A DNA stretch of 64,000 bases from an uncultured Christensenella sp. (GCA_910576655.1 CAJTJC010000011.1:1-64000), one strand, 5' to 3'; shown: positions 15,725 through 25,283, numbered from the stretch's first letter. Made by a program: numbers and translations. Notes: generated from the sequence alone by a model not told the origin.

Positions 15725-16693
15725 ATGGCTAAGGATTTGACTTATACGAACGGCGTTATCGCCGTGCGTGAAAAATATCTTTTGAACGATAAGATATTAA
15801 AGCTCTGCGAGGCGGGGGCAGAGGACGCGCTGCGTTCTCTTTCCGAAAGCGGCTTCGGCAAGGACGCGCAGATTTCTTCGGTATACGACTATGAAGAATT
15901 GGTCGCCGCGGACGAGCGCTCGATTGACGAATTCATACGCGAATACGCGCCCTCTAAGGCAGAGCTCGAATATCTTCTTTCCCCGCGCGATTTTCACAAC
16001 GCCAAGGCGCTTGTAAAGGCGGTGTATCTCAATCTGGACGCCGAAAAGCTTCTCGCCCCCGACGGACTTTATCCCGCGGGCAAAATACTCGAATGTATCA
16101 GGGAAAACGCTTTGCAGCCGCTCAACCCGCATCTGCGTCAGGCGATAGCGGACGCGGCGGAGCTGTTTGCAAAGGGGGACGCATCGGGCGCGGAAATAGG
16201 TCTTATATTCGAAAAGGCGCAGTTTGCGCATTTGAGCGCGGTCTGCTCGAAAAATCTTCTTTTGAAAAAGCTTATTGCGGTTAAGGCGGATATGACGAAT
16301 ATTTTAACCGCGCTCAGAAGCGACGGCAGCGACTATGCAAAACGGTGCTTCGTAAGCGGCGGAAGACTTGCGGAAAACAGGCTGATGCAGCTTTTCGGAG
16401 AGGATAAAAAACGCGTTGCGGACTCGTTCAAGGACACGCCGTATTACGACTTTATAAAAAGCTGCCTGGACGCGACCGCTGCGGCAATGCCCCTTACTGC
16501 GGCAGAAAGAATTGCGGAAAGCTACGAGGCGGAGCTGCTTGCGGCGCGGCGGTACGATTTAAAGCGCAGCCAGCCCTTCCTTTATTACGTATTCAGAAGA
16601 AGGGCGGAAAACGCGAACGTGAGAATACTTTTCGTTTGTCTGCTTGCGGGCATGCGCGAGGCGGACGTAAAACGTAGGCTCAGGGCGGTGTGA
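15725..16693 (+). CDS. V-type ATP synthase subunit C
   Basis: 322 residues, all-helical, matching NtpC/AtpC, which sits as a socket between the K ring and the central shaft (D/F). Typical are the N-terminal 'VIAVREKYLLN' region, 'SPRDFHNAKALVKAVYLN', and the C-terminal 'PFLYYVFRRRAENANVRILFVCLLAGM' (family form 'ye...e...R...') ending. It is one base from the subunit F start, implying coupled translation. Confidence 0.9.
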   Translation: MAKDLTYTNGVIAVREKYLLNDKILKLCEAGAEDALRSLSESGFGKDAQISSVYDYEELVAADERSIDEFIREYAPSKAELEYLLSPRDFHNAKALVKAVYLNLDAEKLLAPDGLYPAGKILECIRENALQPLNPHLRQAIADAAELFAKGDASGAEIGLIFEKAQFAHLSAVCSKNLLLKKLIAVKADMTNILTALRSDGSDYAKRCFVSGGRLAENRLMQLFGEDKKRVADSFKDTPYYDFIKSCLDATAAAMPLTAAERIAESYEAELLAARRYDLKRSQPFLYYVFRRRAENANVRILFVCLLAGMREADVKRRLRAV

Positions 16694-16694
16694 T

Positions 16695-17015
16695 ATGATT
16701 GAGGGCAGACTTGCAATCGTCGGCGACGGCGACAGTATAACGGTGTTCAAGGCGGCGGGCGTTGCTACGTTTCCCGCCGAAAACGCGGAAAAAGCGCAGA
16801 CGGTTCTGCGCAGAATAGCAAAGGATTATCAGGTCATATTCCTCACCGAGGAATACGCTCGCGCGATTGCCGATTTTTTAAAGCGGTTCGACGAGCAGCC
16901 CTATCCCGTTATATTGAGCATACCGTCTAAAAACGGTAGCTCCGGCTACGGCATAGAGCAGATGAAGAGCGCAATGGAACGCGCGCTCGGCGTAGATATA
17001 TTATTCAACGATTAA
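16695..17015 (+). CDS. V-type ATP synthase subunit F
   Basis: 106 residues with a Rossmann-like fold: 'LAIVGDGDSITVFKAAGV' then 'YQVIFLTEEYARAI' and 'PVILSIPSKNGSSGYGIEQMKSAMERALGVDI', the usual F ending. Forms the rotating central shaft with subunit D. Confidence 0.93.
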   Translation: MIEGRLAIVGDGDSITVFKAAGVATFPAENAEKAQTVLRRIAKDYQVIFLTEEYARAIADFLKRFDEQPYPVILSIPSKNGSSGYGIEQMKSAMERALGVDILFND

Positions 17016-17035
17016 CGGCGCAAAGGAGTTGCATT

Positions 17036-18799
17036 TTGGGAAAGACGGTTAAAATTTCAGGCCCGCTTATCATTGCGGAGGGTATGGCAGACAGTAAGAT
17101 GTTCGACGTCGTGCACGTCTCCGACAAGGGGCTTATCGGCGAGGTTATCGAGCTTCGCGGCGACAAGGCTTCTATACAGGTTTACGAGGAAACGTCGGGA
17201 TTGGGTCCCGGCGAGGACGTCGTATCAACGGGCGAGCCTCTCTCGGTAGAGCTTGCGCCCGGCTTGCTTTCGGGCATATACGACGGTATTCAGCGCCCGC
17301 TTACGACGCTGTTTTTCAAGTACGGCTCGCGCATTTCCCGCGGGGTTTCTGTAAACAACCTCGACAGGGAAAAGAAGTGGCATTTTTCGCCCCGCGTAAA
17401 GGCGGGCGACAGCGTTTGCGAGGGCGACGTTCTGGGCGTCGTTCAGGAAACGGAAATAATCGAACATAGAATTTTAGTCCCCAACGGAATGACGGGCAAG
17501 GTCGTATCCGTGGAAGAGGGGGATTTCACCATAGAGGATACGGTTGCGGTAATTCAGACGGGTCTTGGCAAAAAGCCCGTCAGCATGCTTAGAAAATGGC
17601 CCGTGCGCCGCGGCAGGCCGTACAAGGAAAAGCTTATGCCCGACACTCCAATGGTCACGGGTCAGCGCGTTATAGACACGCTGTTCCCCGTCGCGCGCGG
17701 CGGCGTTGCGTCGGTGCCGGGGCCTTTCGGCAGCGGCAAGACGGTCGTTCAGCATCAGCTTGCAAAGTGGGCGGACGCGGACATCATAGTTTACGTCGGC
17801 TGCGGCGAGCGCGGCAACGAAATGACGGACGTGCTCAACGAATTTCCCGAGCTTATGGACCCCAAGACGGGGCACCCCATAATGAAGCGCACCGTGCTTA
17901 TCGCAAACACCTCGGATATGCCCGTCGCCGCGCGTGAGGCGTCCATTTACACGGGTATAACCATTGCGGAATATTTCCGCGATATGGGCTACAACGTCGC
18001 AATTATGGCGGATTCGACCTCGCGCTGGGCGGAGGCTTTAAGGGAAATGAGCGGCAGACTCGAAGAGATGCCGGGCGACGAGGGATACCCCGCGTATCTT
18101 GCAAGCCGCCTTGCGGAATTCTACGAGCGCGCGGGTATCGTCAGAATACTCGGCAGTCAGGAGCGTCAGGGCTCGGTTACCGCGATAGGCGCGGTTTCGC
18201 CCCCGGGCGGCGACCTGTCCGAGCCAGTCGCGCAGGCAACTCTTAGAATAGTAAAGGTGTTCTGGGGTCTTTCGGCATCGCTTGCGTACAAACGCCACTT
18301 CCCCGCCATCGACTGGCTGATAAGCTATTCGCTTTACGCCGATAAAATGCAGGACTGGTATAACGAATTCGTCAGCTCCGACTTTTTGAGATACCGCCAG
18401 TTTATAATGACGGTGTTGCAGGAGGAAGCGGCGCTTAACGAAATAGTCCGCCTCGTCGGTATGGACGCGCTTTCCTCGCGCGACAGACTGACCATGGAAA
18501 CGGCTAAGATTATCCGCGAGGACTATCTGCACCAGAACGCGTTTGACGACGTGGATACCTATACGTCGATGAAAAAGCAGTACCTTATGTTAAAGCTTAT
18601 ATACGAATTCGACACCCGCGCGAGGGAGGCGGTTGCTTGCTTCGCGTCGGTGGAGGACGTTCTGGCGTCCTCGTGCAAAGACAGAATAGGCCGCGCGAAA
18701 TTTATTCCCGAGGACAGGCTGGAAGAATTCGACGAAATAGCAAAGCTTATAAATACGCAGATGCAGTCGCTCTGCCGTGGAGATGAGGAAGATGTTTAA
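17036..18799 (+). CDS. V-type ATP synthase subunit A (catalytic)
   Basis: 587 residues. Catalytic ATPase subunit of the A3B3 head. Walker A 'GPFGSGKTVVQ', then 'VYVGCGERGNEMTDVL' and 'ADSTSRWAEALREMSGRLEEMPGDEGYPAYL' of the nucleotide site, and the A-specific insert ('non-homologous region') at about 115-190. TTG start at 17036 is set by AAAGGAG (17022-17028) seven bases before; no other start is near. It overlaps subunit B by eight bases. Confidence 0.97.
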   Translation: MGKTVKISGPLIIAEGMADSKMFDVVHVSDKGLIGEVIELRGDKASIQVYEETSGLGPGEDVVSTGEPLSVELAPGLLSGIYDGIQRPLTTLFFKYGSRISRGVSVNNLDREKKWHFSPRVKAGDSVCEGDVLGVVQETEIIEHRILVPNGMTGKVVSVEEGDFTIEDTVAVIQTGLGKKPVSMLRKWPVRRGRPYKEKLMPDTPMVTGQRVIDTLFPVARGGVASVPGPFGSGKTVVQHQLAKWADADIIVYVGCGERGNEMTDVLNEFPELMDPKTGHPIMKRTVLIANTSDMPVAAREASIYTGITIAEYFRDMGYNVAIMADSTSRWAEALREMSGRLEEMPGDEGYPAYLASRLAEFYERAGIVRILGSQERQGSVTAIGAVSPPGGDLSEPVAQATLRIVKVFWGLSASLAYKRHFPAIDWLISYSLYADKMQDWYNEFVSSDFLRYRQFIMTVLQEEAALNEIVRLVGMDALSSRDRLTMETAKIIREDYLHQNAFDDVDTYTSMKKQYLMLKLIYEFDTRAREAVACFASVEDVLASSCKDRIGRAKFIPEDRLEEFDEIAKLINTQMQSLCRGDEEDV

Positions 18800-20159
18800 G
18801 GAATATAAGACAATCCGCGAGGTCGTCGGTCCCCTTATGGTGGTCGACGGAGTAGAGGGAGTAACCTATAACGAGCTGGTCGACGTAGTATGCGCCGACG
18901 GCGACGTCCGCCGCGGCAAGGTGCTTGAAATCAATCGCGACAAGGCGGTGGTTCAGCTGTTCGAAAATTCGCAGGGCTTGCAGATTTCGGGCGCAAAGGC
19001 CCGCTTTACGGGTCATAGTCAGAACCTCGCCTGCTCGCGCGATATGCTGGGCAGAGTGTTCGACGGCATGGGCAATCCCCGCGACGGCGGCGCGCCCGTA
19101 ATTCCCGAAAAGGTTTTAGACATCAACGGCGAGCCGATTAACCCCGCCGCGCGCGACTATCCCGACGAATTCATTCAGACGGGTATTTCGGCGATAGACG
19201 GACTTAACACCCTCGTAAGGGGACAGAAGCTGCCCGTGTTTTCGATGAGCGGACTGCCCCACGCCGAGCTTGCGGCGCAGATAGCGCGTCAGGCAAAGGT
19301 AAGGGGAACGGACAGCAAGTTTGCCGTAGTATTCGCGGCGATAGGCATAACCTTCGAGGAGGCTCAGTATTTCGTAGAGGACTTCAAGAAAACGGGCGCG
19401 ATTGAAAGGACGGTGCTTTTTACCAACCTTGCAAACGACCCCGCGGTCGAGCGTATCGCAACCCCGCGTATGGCGCTTACTTGCGCGGAATATCTTGCGT
19501 TTACCTGCGGAATGCACGTCCTCGTAATAATGACAGACATTACCAACTACGCAGAGGCGCTCAGAGAGGTTTCCGCCGCACGGCGCGAGGTTCCCGGCAG
19601 GCGCGGATACCCCGGCTATCTGTACACAGACCTTGCGACTATTTACGAGCGGGCGGGCAGAATAAGGGGCTGCGACGGCTCGATTACGCAGATACCCATT
19701 TTGACCATGCCCGAGGACGACAAGACTCACCCCATACCCGACCTTACTGGTTACATCACCGAGGGACAGATAATGCTGTCGCGCGACCTCTACAAAAAGG
19801 GAATAAATCCGCCGATAGACGTTTTACCCTCGCTTTCGAGGCTTAAAGACAAGGGTATCGGCAAGGGCAAAACACGCGAGGACCACGCGGGAACGATGAA
19901 CCAGCTTTTCGCCGCCTATGCAAGCGGTAAAGAGAGTAAAGAGCTTTCCGCGATTTTGGGCGACGCCGCGCTTTCCGACGTCGACAAGCTTTACGCAAAG
20001 TTTGCCGAAGAGTTTGAAAAGGTATACGTAAATCAGGGCTTCAACGCCGACCGTACAATCGAGGAAACGCTCGATATAGGCTGGGAGCTTCTGAAAATAC
20101 TGCCCGTGGGCGAATTGAAGAGAATTAAGCAGGAGCTTATCGACAAGTATCTTAAATAA
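18792..20159 (+). CDS. V-type ATP synthase subunit B (regulatory)
   Basis: 455 residues. Non-catalytic partner of A; Walker A is degenerate ('SMSGLPHAELAAQIARQA' instead of GKT) as expected. Also seen: 'VVFAAIGITFEEAQYF', 'ALRE', 'RRGYPGYLYTDLATIYERAGRIRGCDGSITQIPILTMPEDDKTHPIPDLTGYITEGQI'-type core and 'LPSLSRLKDKGIGKGKTREDH'. I favour ATG 18792 ('MFKEYKTIREV', the family start, GAGG just upstream); in-frame GTG 18777 and ATG 18783 are possible. Confidence 0.96.
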   Translation: MFKEYKTIREVVGPLMVVDGVEGVTYNELVDVVCADGDVRRGKVLEINRDKAVVQLFENSQGLQISGAKARFTGHSQNLACSRDMLGRVFDGMGNPRDGGAPVIPEKVLDINGEPINPAARDYPDEFIQTGISAIDGLNTLVRGQKLPVFSMSGLPHAELAAQIARQAKVRGTDSKFAVVFAAIGITFEEAQYFVEDFKKTGAIERTVLFTNLANDPAVERIATPRMALTCAEYLAFTCGMHVLVIMTDITNYAEALREVSAARREVPGRRGYPGYLYTDLATIYERAGRIRGCDGSITQIPILTMPEDDKTHPIPDLTGYITEGQIMLSRDLYKKGINPPIDVLPSLSRLKDKGIGKGKTREDHAGTMNQLFAAYASGKESKELSAILGDAALSDVDKLYAKFAEEFEKVYVNQGFNADRTIEETLDIGWELLKILPVGELKRIKQELIDKYLK

Positions 20160-20172
20160 TCAGAGGTAAATT

Positions 20173-20793
20173 TTGGCAAGACTTAACGTAAACCCGACGC
20201 GAATGGAGCTGAAAAAGCTTAAAGCGCGGCTTACAACGGCAGTGAGAGGGCACAAGCTTTTAAAGGATAAATCCGACGAAATGGTGCGCCGCTTTTCACT
20301 GATAATAAAGGAAAACAAGCGTCTCAGGGACGAGGTGGAAAAAGAGCTTTCCGAAACCCTGCGCCGCTTTTCCGTGGCGCGTTCCGTCACGCCCGCGTAC
20401 CGCGCGGAAACGGCGTTTTCTATGCCGACGGTAGCGGTCAAGGCGGAGTGCGGTACCGCAAGCGTTATGGGCGTTGACGTGCCCGATATTCGGCTTGTAA
20501 ACGAAAAACGCGCCGACGGACTGCCGTACGCGTATTCGGAAATTACCAGCGAGGCGGACTTTTCCGTCGCGCAGGCGTCCGCGTTGCTGCCTAAAATGGT
20601 CGCGCTTGCGCAGACGGAAAAGACGGTAAGAATGCTTGCCGCCGAAATCGAGCGCAACAAGCGCCGCGTCAACGCGCTTGAATACGTAATGATACCGCAG
20701 CTTGAAGAAACGATAAAATATATCAAGAGCAAGCTTGACGAAAACGAGCGCGCCGCCGTAATACGGCTTATGAAAGTAAAAAACAAAGCGTAA
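20173..20793 (+). CDS. V-type ATP synthase subunit D
   Basis: 206 residues. 'MARLNVNPTRMELKKLKARL' is the standard start of subunit D, the long antiparallel coiled coil of the central rotor; the C-terminal helix ends '...RRVNALEYVMIPQLEETIKYIKSKLDENER', also standard. TTG start at 20173 with AGAGG before it. Last gene of the operon. Confidence 0.95.
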   Translation: MARLNVNPTRMELKKLKARLTTAVRGHKLLKDKSDEMVRRFSLIIKENKRLRDEVEKELSETLRRFSVARSVTPAYRAETAFSMPTVAVKAECGTASVMGVDVPDIRLVNEKRADGLPYAYSEITSEADFSVAQASALLPKMVALAQTEKTVRMLAAEIERNKRRVNALEYVMIPQLEETIKYIKSKLDENERAAVIRLMKVKNKA

Positions 20794-20824
20794 AAAAAGC
20801 CTTCCCGCAGGAAGGCTTTTTTGT
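20793..20824 (+). terminator. Terminator at end of V-ATPase operon
   Basis: Stem AAAAAGCCTTCC/GGAAGGCTTTTT with loop CGCA, T-run on one side and A-run on the other, so it serves the facing lipoprotein gene as well. Confidence 0.93.
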
Positions 20825-20829
20825 TTGGA

Positions 20830-21816
20830 TTAAATCATACCCTTAATCATTTCTATTAATGCGTCGGTCATATCCACGTAAGAAGCGTCGCCCGTGACGG
20901 TATCGGGAACGGTGACGGTATCGTTATGCGTGTAAATTTCCGCATAGCCTTTGACCTTTATCGATAAAGCGGGAGCTTCTTCCGCTGCCATGGGCGCGCT
21001 GCCTGCTCCGCCCAAATTCATAGTAGCGTCTATATCCGTAACGAAGCTTGCCGCCGAGAAGGCGCCGTTTTCGTCAAGCGCGAAATACAAATCGAACTTG
21101 AATTTATTGAAGGTTACCAACTCTTTAAGCTGCGCAATCTGGTCTGCAATATCGCCGCCCTCGGTTTCGGCAATCTTCCATATCGTTTCTTCGGTTATGC
21201 TCATTTTGAATTTAACGCCCTTGCTGTCGTCTACGGTGATTTTAACGCCGAACTGCTGCATAAGGGCAAGAACCTCCGCAACCGAAACCGCGTCCTGCGC
21301 CTCGTAGAATGACGTAGGCGTAACTATATCGTCGCTGCCGCCGGGCATAAATGCGGCGATAAGCTCGCTCATGTTTATTTTTATTTTTTCCTCGCCCGAC
21401 GCTGCGTATACGAAATCGCCGCCGTGGTAAACGGTGCCTGAAAATTCGTTGCTTTCGCTCTGTCCGCCGCTTGTTTCCGAGCTTTTGAAATTAATCGAGC
21501 CCTGTCCGTTTATGCCTGCTTCGCTTGCCGACATTTTGTAGTCGAGACCTATCGAAAAGCTCGTGCTTGACATACCCGCCAAATCCATAGAAGCGGAAAG
21601 GTCCGTCTTAACGCCCAGATTGAGCGCTTTCGAGTCGCCGAAAATCTTGTCGGCGTCTATGTCGTTAACAATAGTCGCAAGCTCCTCGGGCGACTTTTCC
21701 TTGTAGTTGCCGGGGATAGTACCCGCGCCATTATCGGCAGTTGCTCCGCAGCCTGCGAAGGCGAGCATGGATACCGCTACCGCAGAAGCCGCAAAAGCTG
21801 CAAATTTCTTTTTCAT
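20830..21816 (-). CDS. Lipoprotein of unknown function
   Basis: 328 residues. Signal peptide 'MKKKFAAFAASAVAVSMLAFAGC' with lipobox AFAGC, so anchored outside the membrane. The mature part is rich in beta-strand-like, charged/polar stretches ('LNLGVKTDLSASMDLAG', 'FKFDLYFALDENGAF', 'IKVKGYAEIYTHNDTV'), reminiscent of beta-sheet lipoproteins of the LolA/LppX type, though I cannot assign a family. ATG 21816 is chosen for its GGAGG and its place at the signal peptide. Own promoter. Confidence 0.8.
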   Translation of the reverse strand: MKKKFAAFAASAVAVSMLAFAGCGATADNGAGTIPGNYKEKSPEELATIVNDIDADKIFGDSKALNLGVKTDLSASMDLAGMSSTSFSIGLDYKMSASEAGINGQGSINFKSSETSGGQSESNEFSGTVYHGGDFVYAASGEEKIKINMSELIAAFMPGGSDDIVTPTSFYEAQDAVSVAEVLALMQQFGVKITVDDSKGVKFKMSITEETIWKIAETEGGDIADQIAQLKELVTFNKFKFDLYFALDENGAFSAASFVTDIDATMNLGGAGSAPMAAEEAPALSIKVKGYAEIYTHNDTVTVPDTVTGDASYVDMTDALIEMIKGMI

Positions 21817-21845
21817 ATTAATTCCTCCATGGTTATTGTATTCAA

Positions 21846-21876
21846 TTATATACCCGTAATTATCCGCTGTCAAGAA
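21846..21876 (-). promoter_or_regulatory. Promoter of lipoprotein gene
   Basis: On the minus strand TTGACA, 17-base spacer and TATAAT lie about 30 bases before ATG 21816, with GGAGG between. Confidence 0.75.
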
Positions 21877-21885
21877 ATTAATTAA

Positions 21886-21917
21886 AAAAACGCACGGCGG
21901 GAAACCGTACGCTTTTT
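21886..21917 (-). terminator. Terminator after PAS-SpoIIE gene
   Basis: Minus strand GCGTACGG/CCGTGCGT stem (two G-U pairs) with a six-base loop, then TTTTTTT. Confidence 0.75.
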
Positions 21918-22980
21918 ACAAATCGAAGGCTATCGCGGTTATGTCGTCGTCGAAGCTCGATTTGAAGTGCTTTAAATTGTTTTCGAGATTTTTTATAAAT
22001 TCCTCTGCGGTGCGCGAAACCGAAAGGGTCTTGATAGCGCCCTCCGCGCCGAACATATCGCCGCGCGCGTTCTTGCATTCGGTAACCCCGTCTGTAAGCA
22101 GCACGAGAATATCGCCCTTTTTATAAGGTATAACGTCCTCGTAGTAGGAGGGGTTGTCAAACCAGCTTGACACGGGCGGGGAATTCAGCATTATGCGCGT
22201 TATGCCCGTTCCCGTCTTTAACAGTATGGGCACGTTGTGCCCCGCCATTGAATAGGTTATGCTATCCTCGTCTATTCTTACAACGGCGACGGTAACGTAA
22301 TTCCGCTCGTCGAGGTTGAGCGCAGAAAACTTGCGGTTAAGGTTTTCAATCGCCTTTGCAGGCGAAAATTCCGTCTTGTCGTAAGCTGCCTTTACGAACG
22401 CGGAAAGCATGCCCGCAGAAATTCCCTTGCCCGAAACGTCGGCTATTACGCCGCACGCGGAGTTTCCGACCGTAAACACGTCGGGCAGGTCGCCGCCTAT
22501 GTCGCGGCAGGGCACGTACATATAAGAGTAGCGTTTTCCGCCCGCCCAGTTCCCCGCGGGCAGCAGCCGCTGCTGTATGCTTTTGGCCGTTTGCAGCTCC
22601 TGCGCGATTTCAAGCTCGAACGCGTCGTCGATAATGCCCATACACAAGTCGCCGCCGAGCGGCTTTACGGTAAGCGAGTACGAAACCTCGTGGTTTAAAC
22701 CGTTGTTTATCACTCTCTGAAATATTCTGCGGTTGACTTCCTTTTTTTGCAGGCGCGCTTCGTTGAAGGCATCTTTAAGCTGACAGCCTCGGCAGTCAGC
22801 GCCGTTGCAGCGGGCGGAGGAATGGGCGCAACAGGTAATATCCCCCAGCGAACCCGACCTGTCGAAGGGGAAAAGATTTTTAAACGCGGCGTTTGAAAAA
22901 ACCGCCTTTAAATTTTTATCTATGACGACCACCGCAGTGGGCACGCCGTCGATTATGCGCTTTAAATACTTGCCTGTCAT
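21916..22980 (-). CDS. PAS domain-SpoIIE (PP2C) phosphatase with cysteine cluster
   Basis: 354 residues. Residues 1-~125 are PAS-like ('LKRIIDGVPTAVVVIDKNLKAVFSN'), with a cysteine-rich loop Cys50, 51, 58, 63, 66 (CCx6Cx4CxxC). A short helix ('IAQELQTAKSIQQRLLP') leads to a SpoIIE/RsbU phosphatase domain with metal-binding acidic residues ('DIGGDLPDV', 'GVIADVSGKGISAGM', 'LVLLTDGVTECKN', 'DDDITAIAF'). Such proteins dephosphorylate Ser/Thr in regulators. The cysteines suggest an Fe-S cluster and redox or oxygen sensing (inference). ATGA overlap with the lipid kinase gene upstream. Confidence 0.88.
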   Translation of the reverse strand: MTGKYLKRIIDGVPTAVVVIDKNLKAVFSNAAFKNLFPFDRSGSLGDITCCAHSSARCNGADCRGCQLKDAFNEARLQKKEVNRRIFQRVINNGLNHEVSYSLTVKPLGGDLCMGIIDDAFELEIAQELQTAKSIQQRLLPAGNWAGGKRYSYMYVPCRDIGGDLPDVFTVGNSACGVIADVSGKGISAGMLSAFVKAAYDKTEFSPAKAIENLNRKFSALNLDERNYVTVAVVRIDEDSITYSMAGHNVPILLKTGTGITRIMLNSPPVSSWFDNPSYYEDVIPYKKGDILVLLTDGVTECKNARGDMFGAEGAIKTLSVSRTAEEFIKNLENNLKHFKSSFDDDITAIAFDL

Positions 22981-23846
22981 ACCGTGTAAAATTTAAGTTT
23001 ATTTTCTACTATCCGCGCCTTTAAGGGAATGTTCTTGTATAGCTCGCCGTCCGCCTGAAGCGTGTAATCGTCGCTCTCGGGGATAAATTCGACTTCCTTG
23101 ACCCTGACCGTTTTCGCCTGCTTTACGCAATTTACCTTGCCGAGCATAAGCTTTATAAACGCGCCTATCATTGAAATTTTGGAAATAAAGTCGACCATAA
23201 TCAGGTTGAGGTAACCGTCGTCGATTTTCGCTTCGGGGAACATTTTTATGCCGCCGCCGAACTGTCTGCCGTTTCCGACCGCCGCAATAAGCCCGAAGTG
23301 GCGTTCCTCGGCGCCGTTGTAGCGCACCGTAAAATCGTGGCTTTTGAATTTGACGAGGCTGACGAGCAGAGCGCGCAGGTACTTCGAGCGTTTTAAATAC
23401 TTGCCTGCGTAGGCGCGTTCGAGCACGTCGACGTCGATTCCCATACCGAAGGCGTTCAGACTTCTCAGCCCGTTTTCGAACTCTACGTAGTCTATCGCAC
23501 GGGGTGCGTTTTCAACTATAAGCCGCGCGGCTTTTCTGACGTTCGAGGGGATGCGCGCGGCTGCGGCAAAATCGTTGCCCGTACCCAGCGGAATTATTCC
23601 GAGGCTGTTGTTTTCGAAATCCACGAAGGAATTGAGTACCTCGTGCAGCGTTCCGTCGCCGCCCAGCACTATAAGCGAGTTGCCCTTGGCGGACGTGACC
23701 TCTGCGGTGACTTCGTCTACGTCGTGCTTTTCCCTGGTGACGTGCAGAGTGTATTCAACGCCCGCCGCGTCGAACACGGCTTTTACCCTTGCGAATTTTC
23801 TGCGCTTTTTCTTCAAGTTCACTTCGTTTATCAAAAGATGAAACAT
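22977..23846 (-). CDS. Diacylglycerol/lipid kinase family protein
   Basis: 289 residues. DAGK catalytic domain: 'LIVLGGDGTLHEVLN' (GGDGT nucleotide-binding motif), 'LGIIPLGTGNDFAAA', 'VGNGRQFGGG' and 'KIDDGYLNLIMV'. Phosphorylates diacylglycerol or a related lipid for phospholipid recycling or regulation. ATG 23846 follows AAGGGG. Co-transcribed with the phosphatase gene by ATGA overlap, which hints that the lipid step and the phosphatase pathway are linked. Confidence 0.9.
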   Translation of the reverse strand: MFHLLINEVNLKKKRRKFARVKAVFDAAGVEYTLHVTREKHDVDEVTAEVTSAKGNSLIVLGGDGTLHEVLNSFVDFENNSLGIIPLGTGNDFAAAARIPSNVRKAARLIVENAPRAIDYVEFENGLRSLNAFGMGIDVDVLERAYAGKYLKRSKYLRALLVSLVKFKSHDFTVRYNGAEERHFGLIAAVGNGRQFGGGIKMFPEAKIDDGYLNLIMVDFISKISMIGAFIKLMLGKVNCVKQAKTVRVKEVEFIPESDDYTLQADGELYKNIPLKARIVENKLKFYTV

Positions 23847-23892
23847 TTTATCCCCTTGTATACTCAACAATTATATACCAAATATTTAATTA

Positions 23893-23921
23893 TTGCAATT
23901 ATTTTAAAAAAGTGCTACAAT
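23893..23921 (+). promoter_or_regulatory. Leaderless promoter of CCA-adding enzyme gene
   Basis: TTGCAA (23893-23898), 17-base spacer, TACAAT (23916-23921), then six bases and ATG 23928. The same geometry as the DUF3737 promoter, with no ribosome-binding site. Confidence 0.75.
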
Positions 23922-23927
23922 AAAAAT

Positions 23928-25283
23928 ATGAAATTGACCGTATCCGAAAAACTATACGCGCTTGCAAGGGCGTGCCCGTTCCCCCTGTATATAGTGGGCG
24001 GGTTCGTGCGCGACGCGCTTGCGGGGCTGGGCGAGTCTTGCGATATAGATATTTGCGCCCCCGCAGACGCCGAAAAATTTTGCGCCGTCGCCGTAAAGTG
24101 CGGCGCGGAGATAGACGCGGTATACCGCAACACTGGCACCGTAAAGCTTGGCTTCGGGCGGGAAAAGTACGAATTTACCTGCTTCCGCTCGGACGAATAT
24201 GTGCGCGGCATTCATACGCCAGTCAAAACTTTTTTTACCGACGAAATAACTCTCGATGCGCGCCGGCGCGACTTCAAGTGCAACGCGGTTTATTACGATA
24301 TTGCCGCGGGTACGCTCTGTGACCCGCTAGGCGGTGTGGCGGATATAGAAAATAAAATTATAACGACCGTAGCGGACGCGGACAAGGTTTTCGGCGAGGA
24401 CGGGCTGCGACTTATGCGCCTTGCGCGGCAAGCGGCGCAATTAGGGTTTACCCCGACGGACGAGTGCCTTGCGGGCGCGCGGAATAACCGTGCGCTTATC
24501 GCCGACATATCAGTCGAAAGGATTTACGCCGAGCTCGACGCTCTACTGCACGCCGACGGTAAATACGGTGTAAGCGGCGCCCAGTACCGCGGCTTGAAAA
24601 TTCTGGACGATACGCGCATGCTCGACGTTATTTTGCCCGAGCTTGCTCTCGGCAGAGGAATGGCTCAGAACGCGGCGTTCCACAATCACGACGTGTTGGA
24701 GCATAGCTTGCGTACAGTGCTGTACGCGGATAAAAGCATTAGGCTTACCGCGCTGTTGCACGACGTAGGCAAGCCGCGCGCCTTTATAGACGGGGGCAGA
24801 TATTACAACCACGAGAATATCGGCGCGGAGATAGCCGAAGCAATATGCGCGCGGTTGAAGGTTGCAAAGCGACTGACCGCAGAGACCGTACGGCTGACGC
24901 GGCTGCACATGTACGATTTGAAGGGCGACGCGCGCGAAAGCAAAATAAGAAAACTGATAGTGGACAACCTCGATATATTCGATAAGCTGCTTTTTATAAA
25001 ACAGGCTGATTTTTCCGCCTGTCGCGACGACCTTTCCGAAGCGCCCTGCGTGACGAAGTGGCGCAATATATTCGGCAAAATGGAGAAGGATGGCGCGCCC
25101 TTTACCTTAAAACAGCTTGCGGTTAAGGGGGACGAGCTGATTGCGGCGGGGTTGCCCGCCGACGCTACTGGCGCGGCGCTTAAACGGCTTTTGTACGACT
25201 GCGCGCTCAATCCCGCGCTCAACGATAAAAAAACTTTGCTGGCGCGTGTAATAAGGGCAAATTTATTTGACAATCCGCAGTAA
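23928..25283 (+). CDS. CCA tRNA nucleotidyltransferase with HD domain
   Basis: 451 residues. Nucleotidyltransferase head: 'YIVGGFVRDAL', 'CDIDICAPA' (metal-binding DxD), 'TLDARRRDFKCNAV', 'GLRLMRLARQAA'. Class II CCA-adding or poly(A) polymerase fold, followed by an HD phosphohydrolase domain ('LTALLHDVGKP', 'NHENIGAEIAEAI'). Builds or repairs the CCA end of tRNA. Both tRNA genes in this window encode CCA, so a repair role is likely. The start at ATG 23928 is confirmed by the family N-terminus and lies where transcription should begin. Confidence 0.92.
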   Translation: MKLTVSEKLYALARACPFPLYIVGGFVRDALAGLGESCDIDICAPADAEKFCAVAVKCGAEIDAVYRNTGTVKLGFGREKYEFTCFRSDEYVRGIHTPVKTFFTDEITLDARRRDFKCNAVYYDIAAGTLCDPLGGVADIENKIITTVADADKVFGEDGLRLMRLARQAAQLGFTPTDECLAGARNNRALIADISVERIYAELDALLHADGKYGVSGAQYRGLKILDDTRMLDVILPELALGRGMAQNAAFHNHDVLEHSLRTVLYADKSIRLTALLHDVGKPRAFIDGGRYYNHENIGAEIAEAICARLKVAKRLTAETVRLTRLHMYDLKGDARESKIRKLIVDNLDIFDKLLFIKQADFSACRDDLSEAPCVTKWRNIFGKMEKDGAPFTLKQLAVKGDELIAAGLPADATGAALKRLLYDCALNPALNDKKTLLARVIRANLFDNPQ

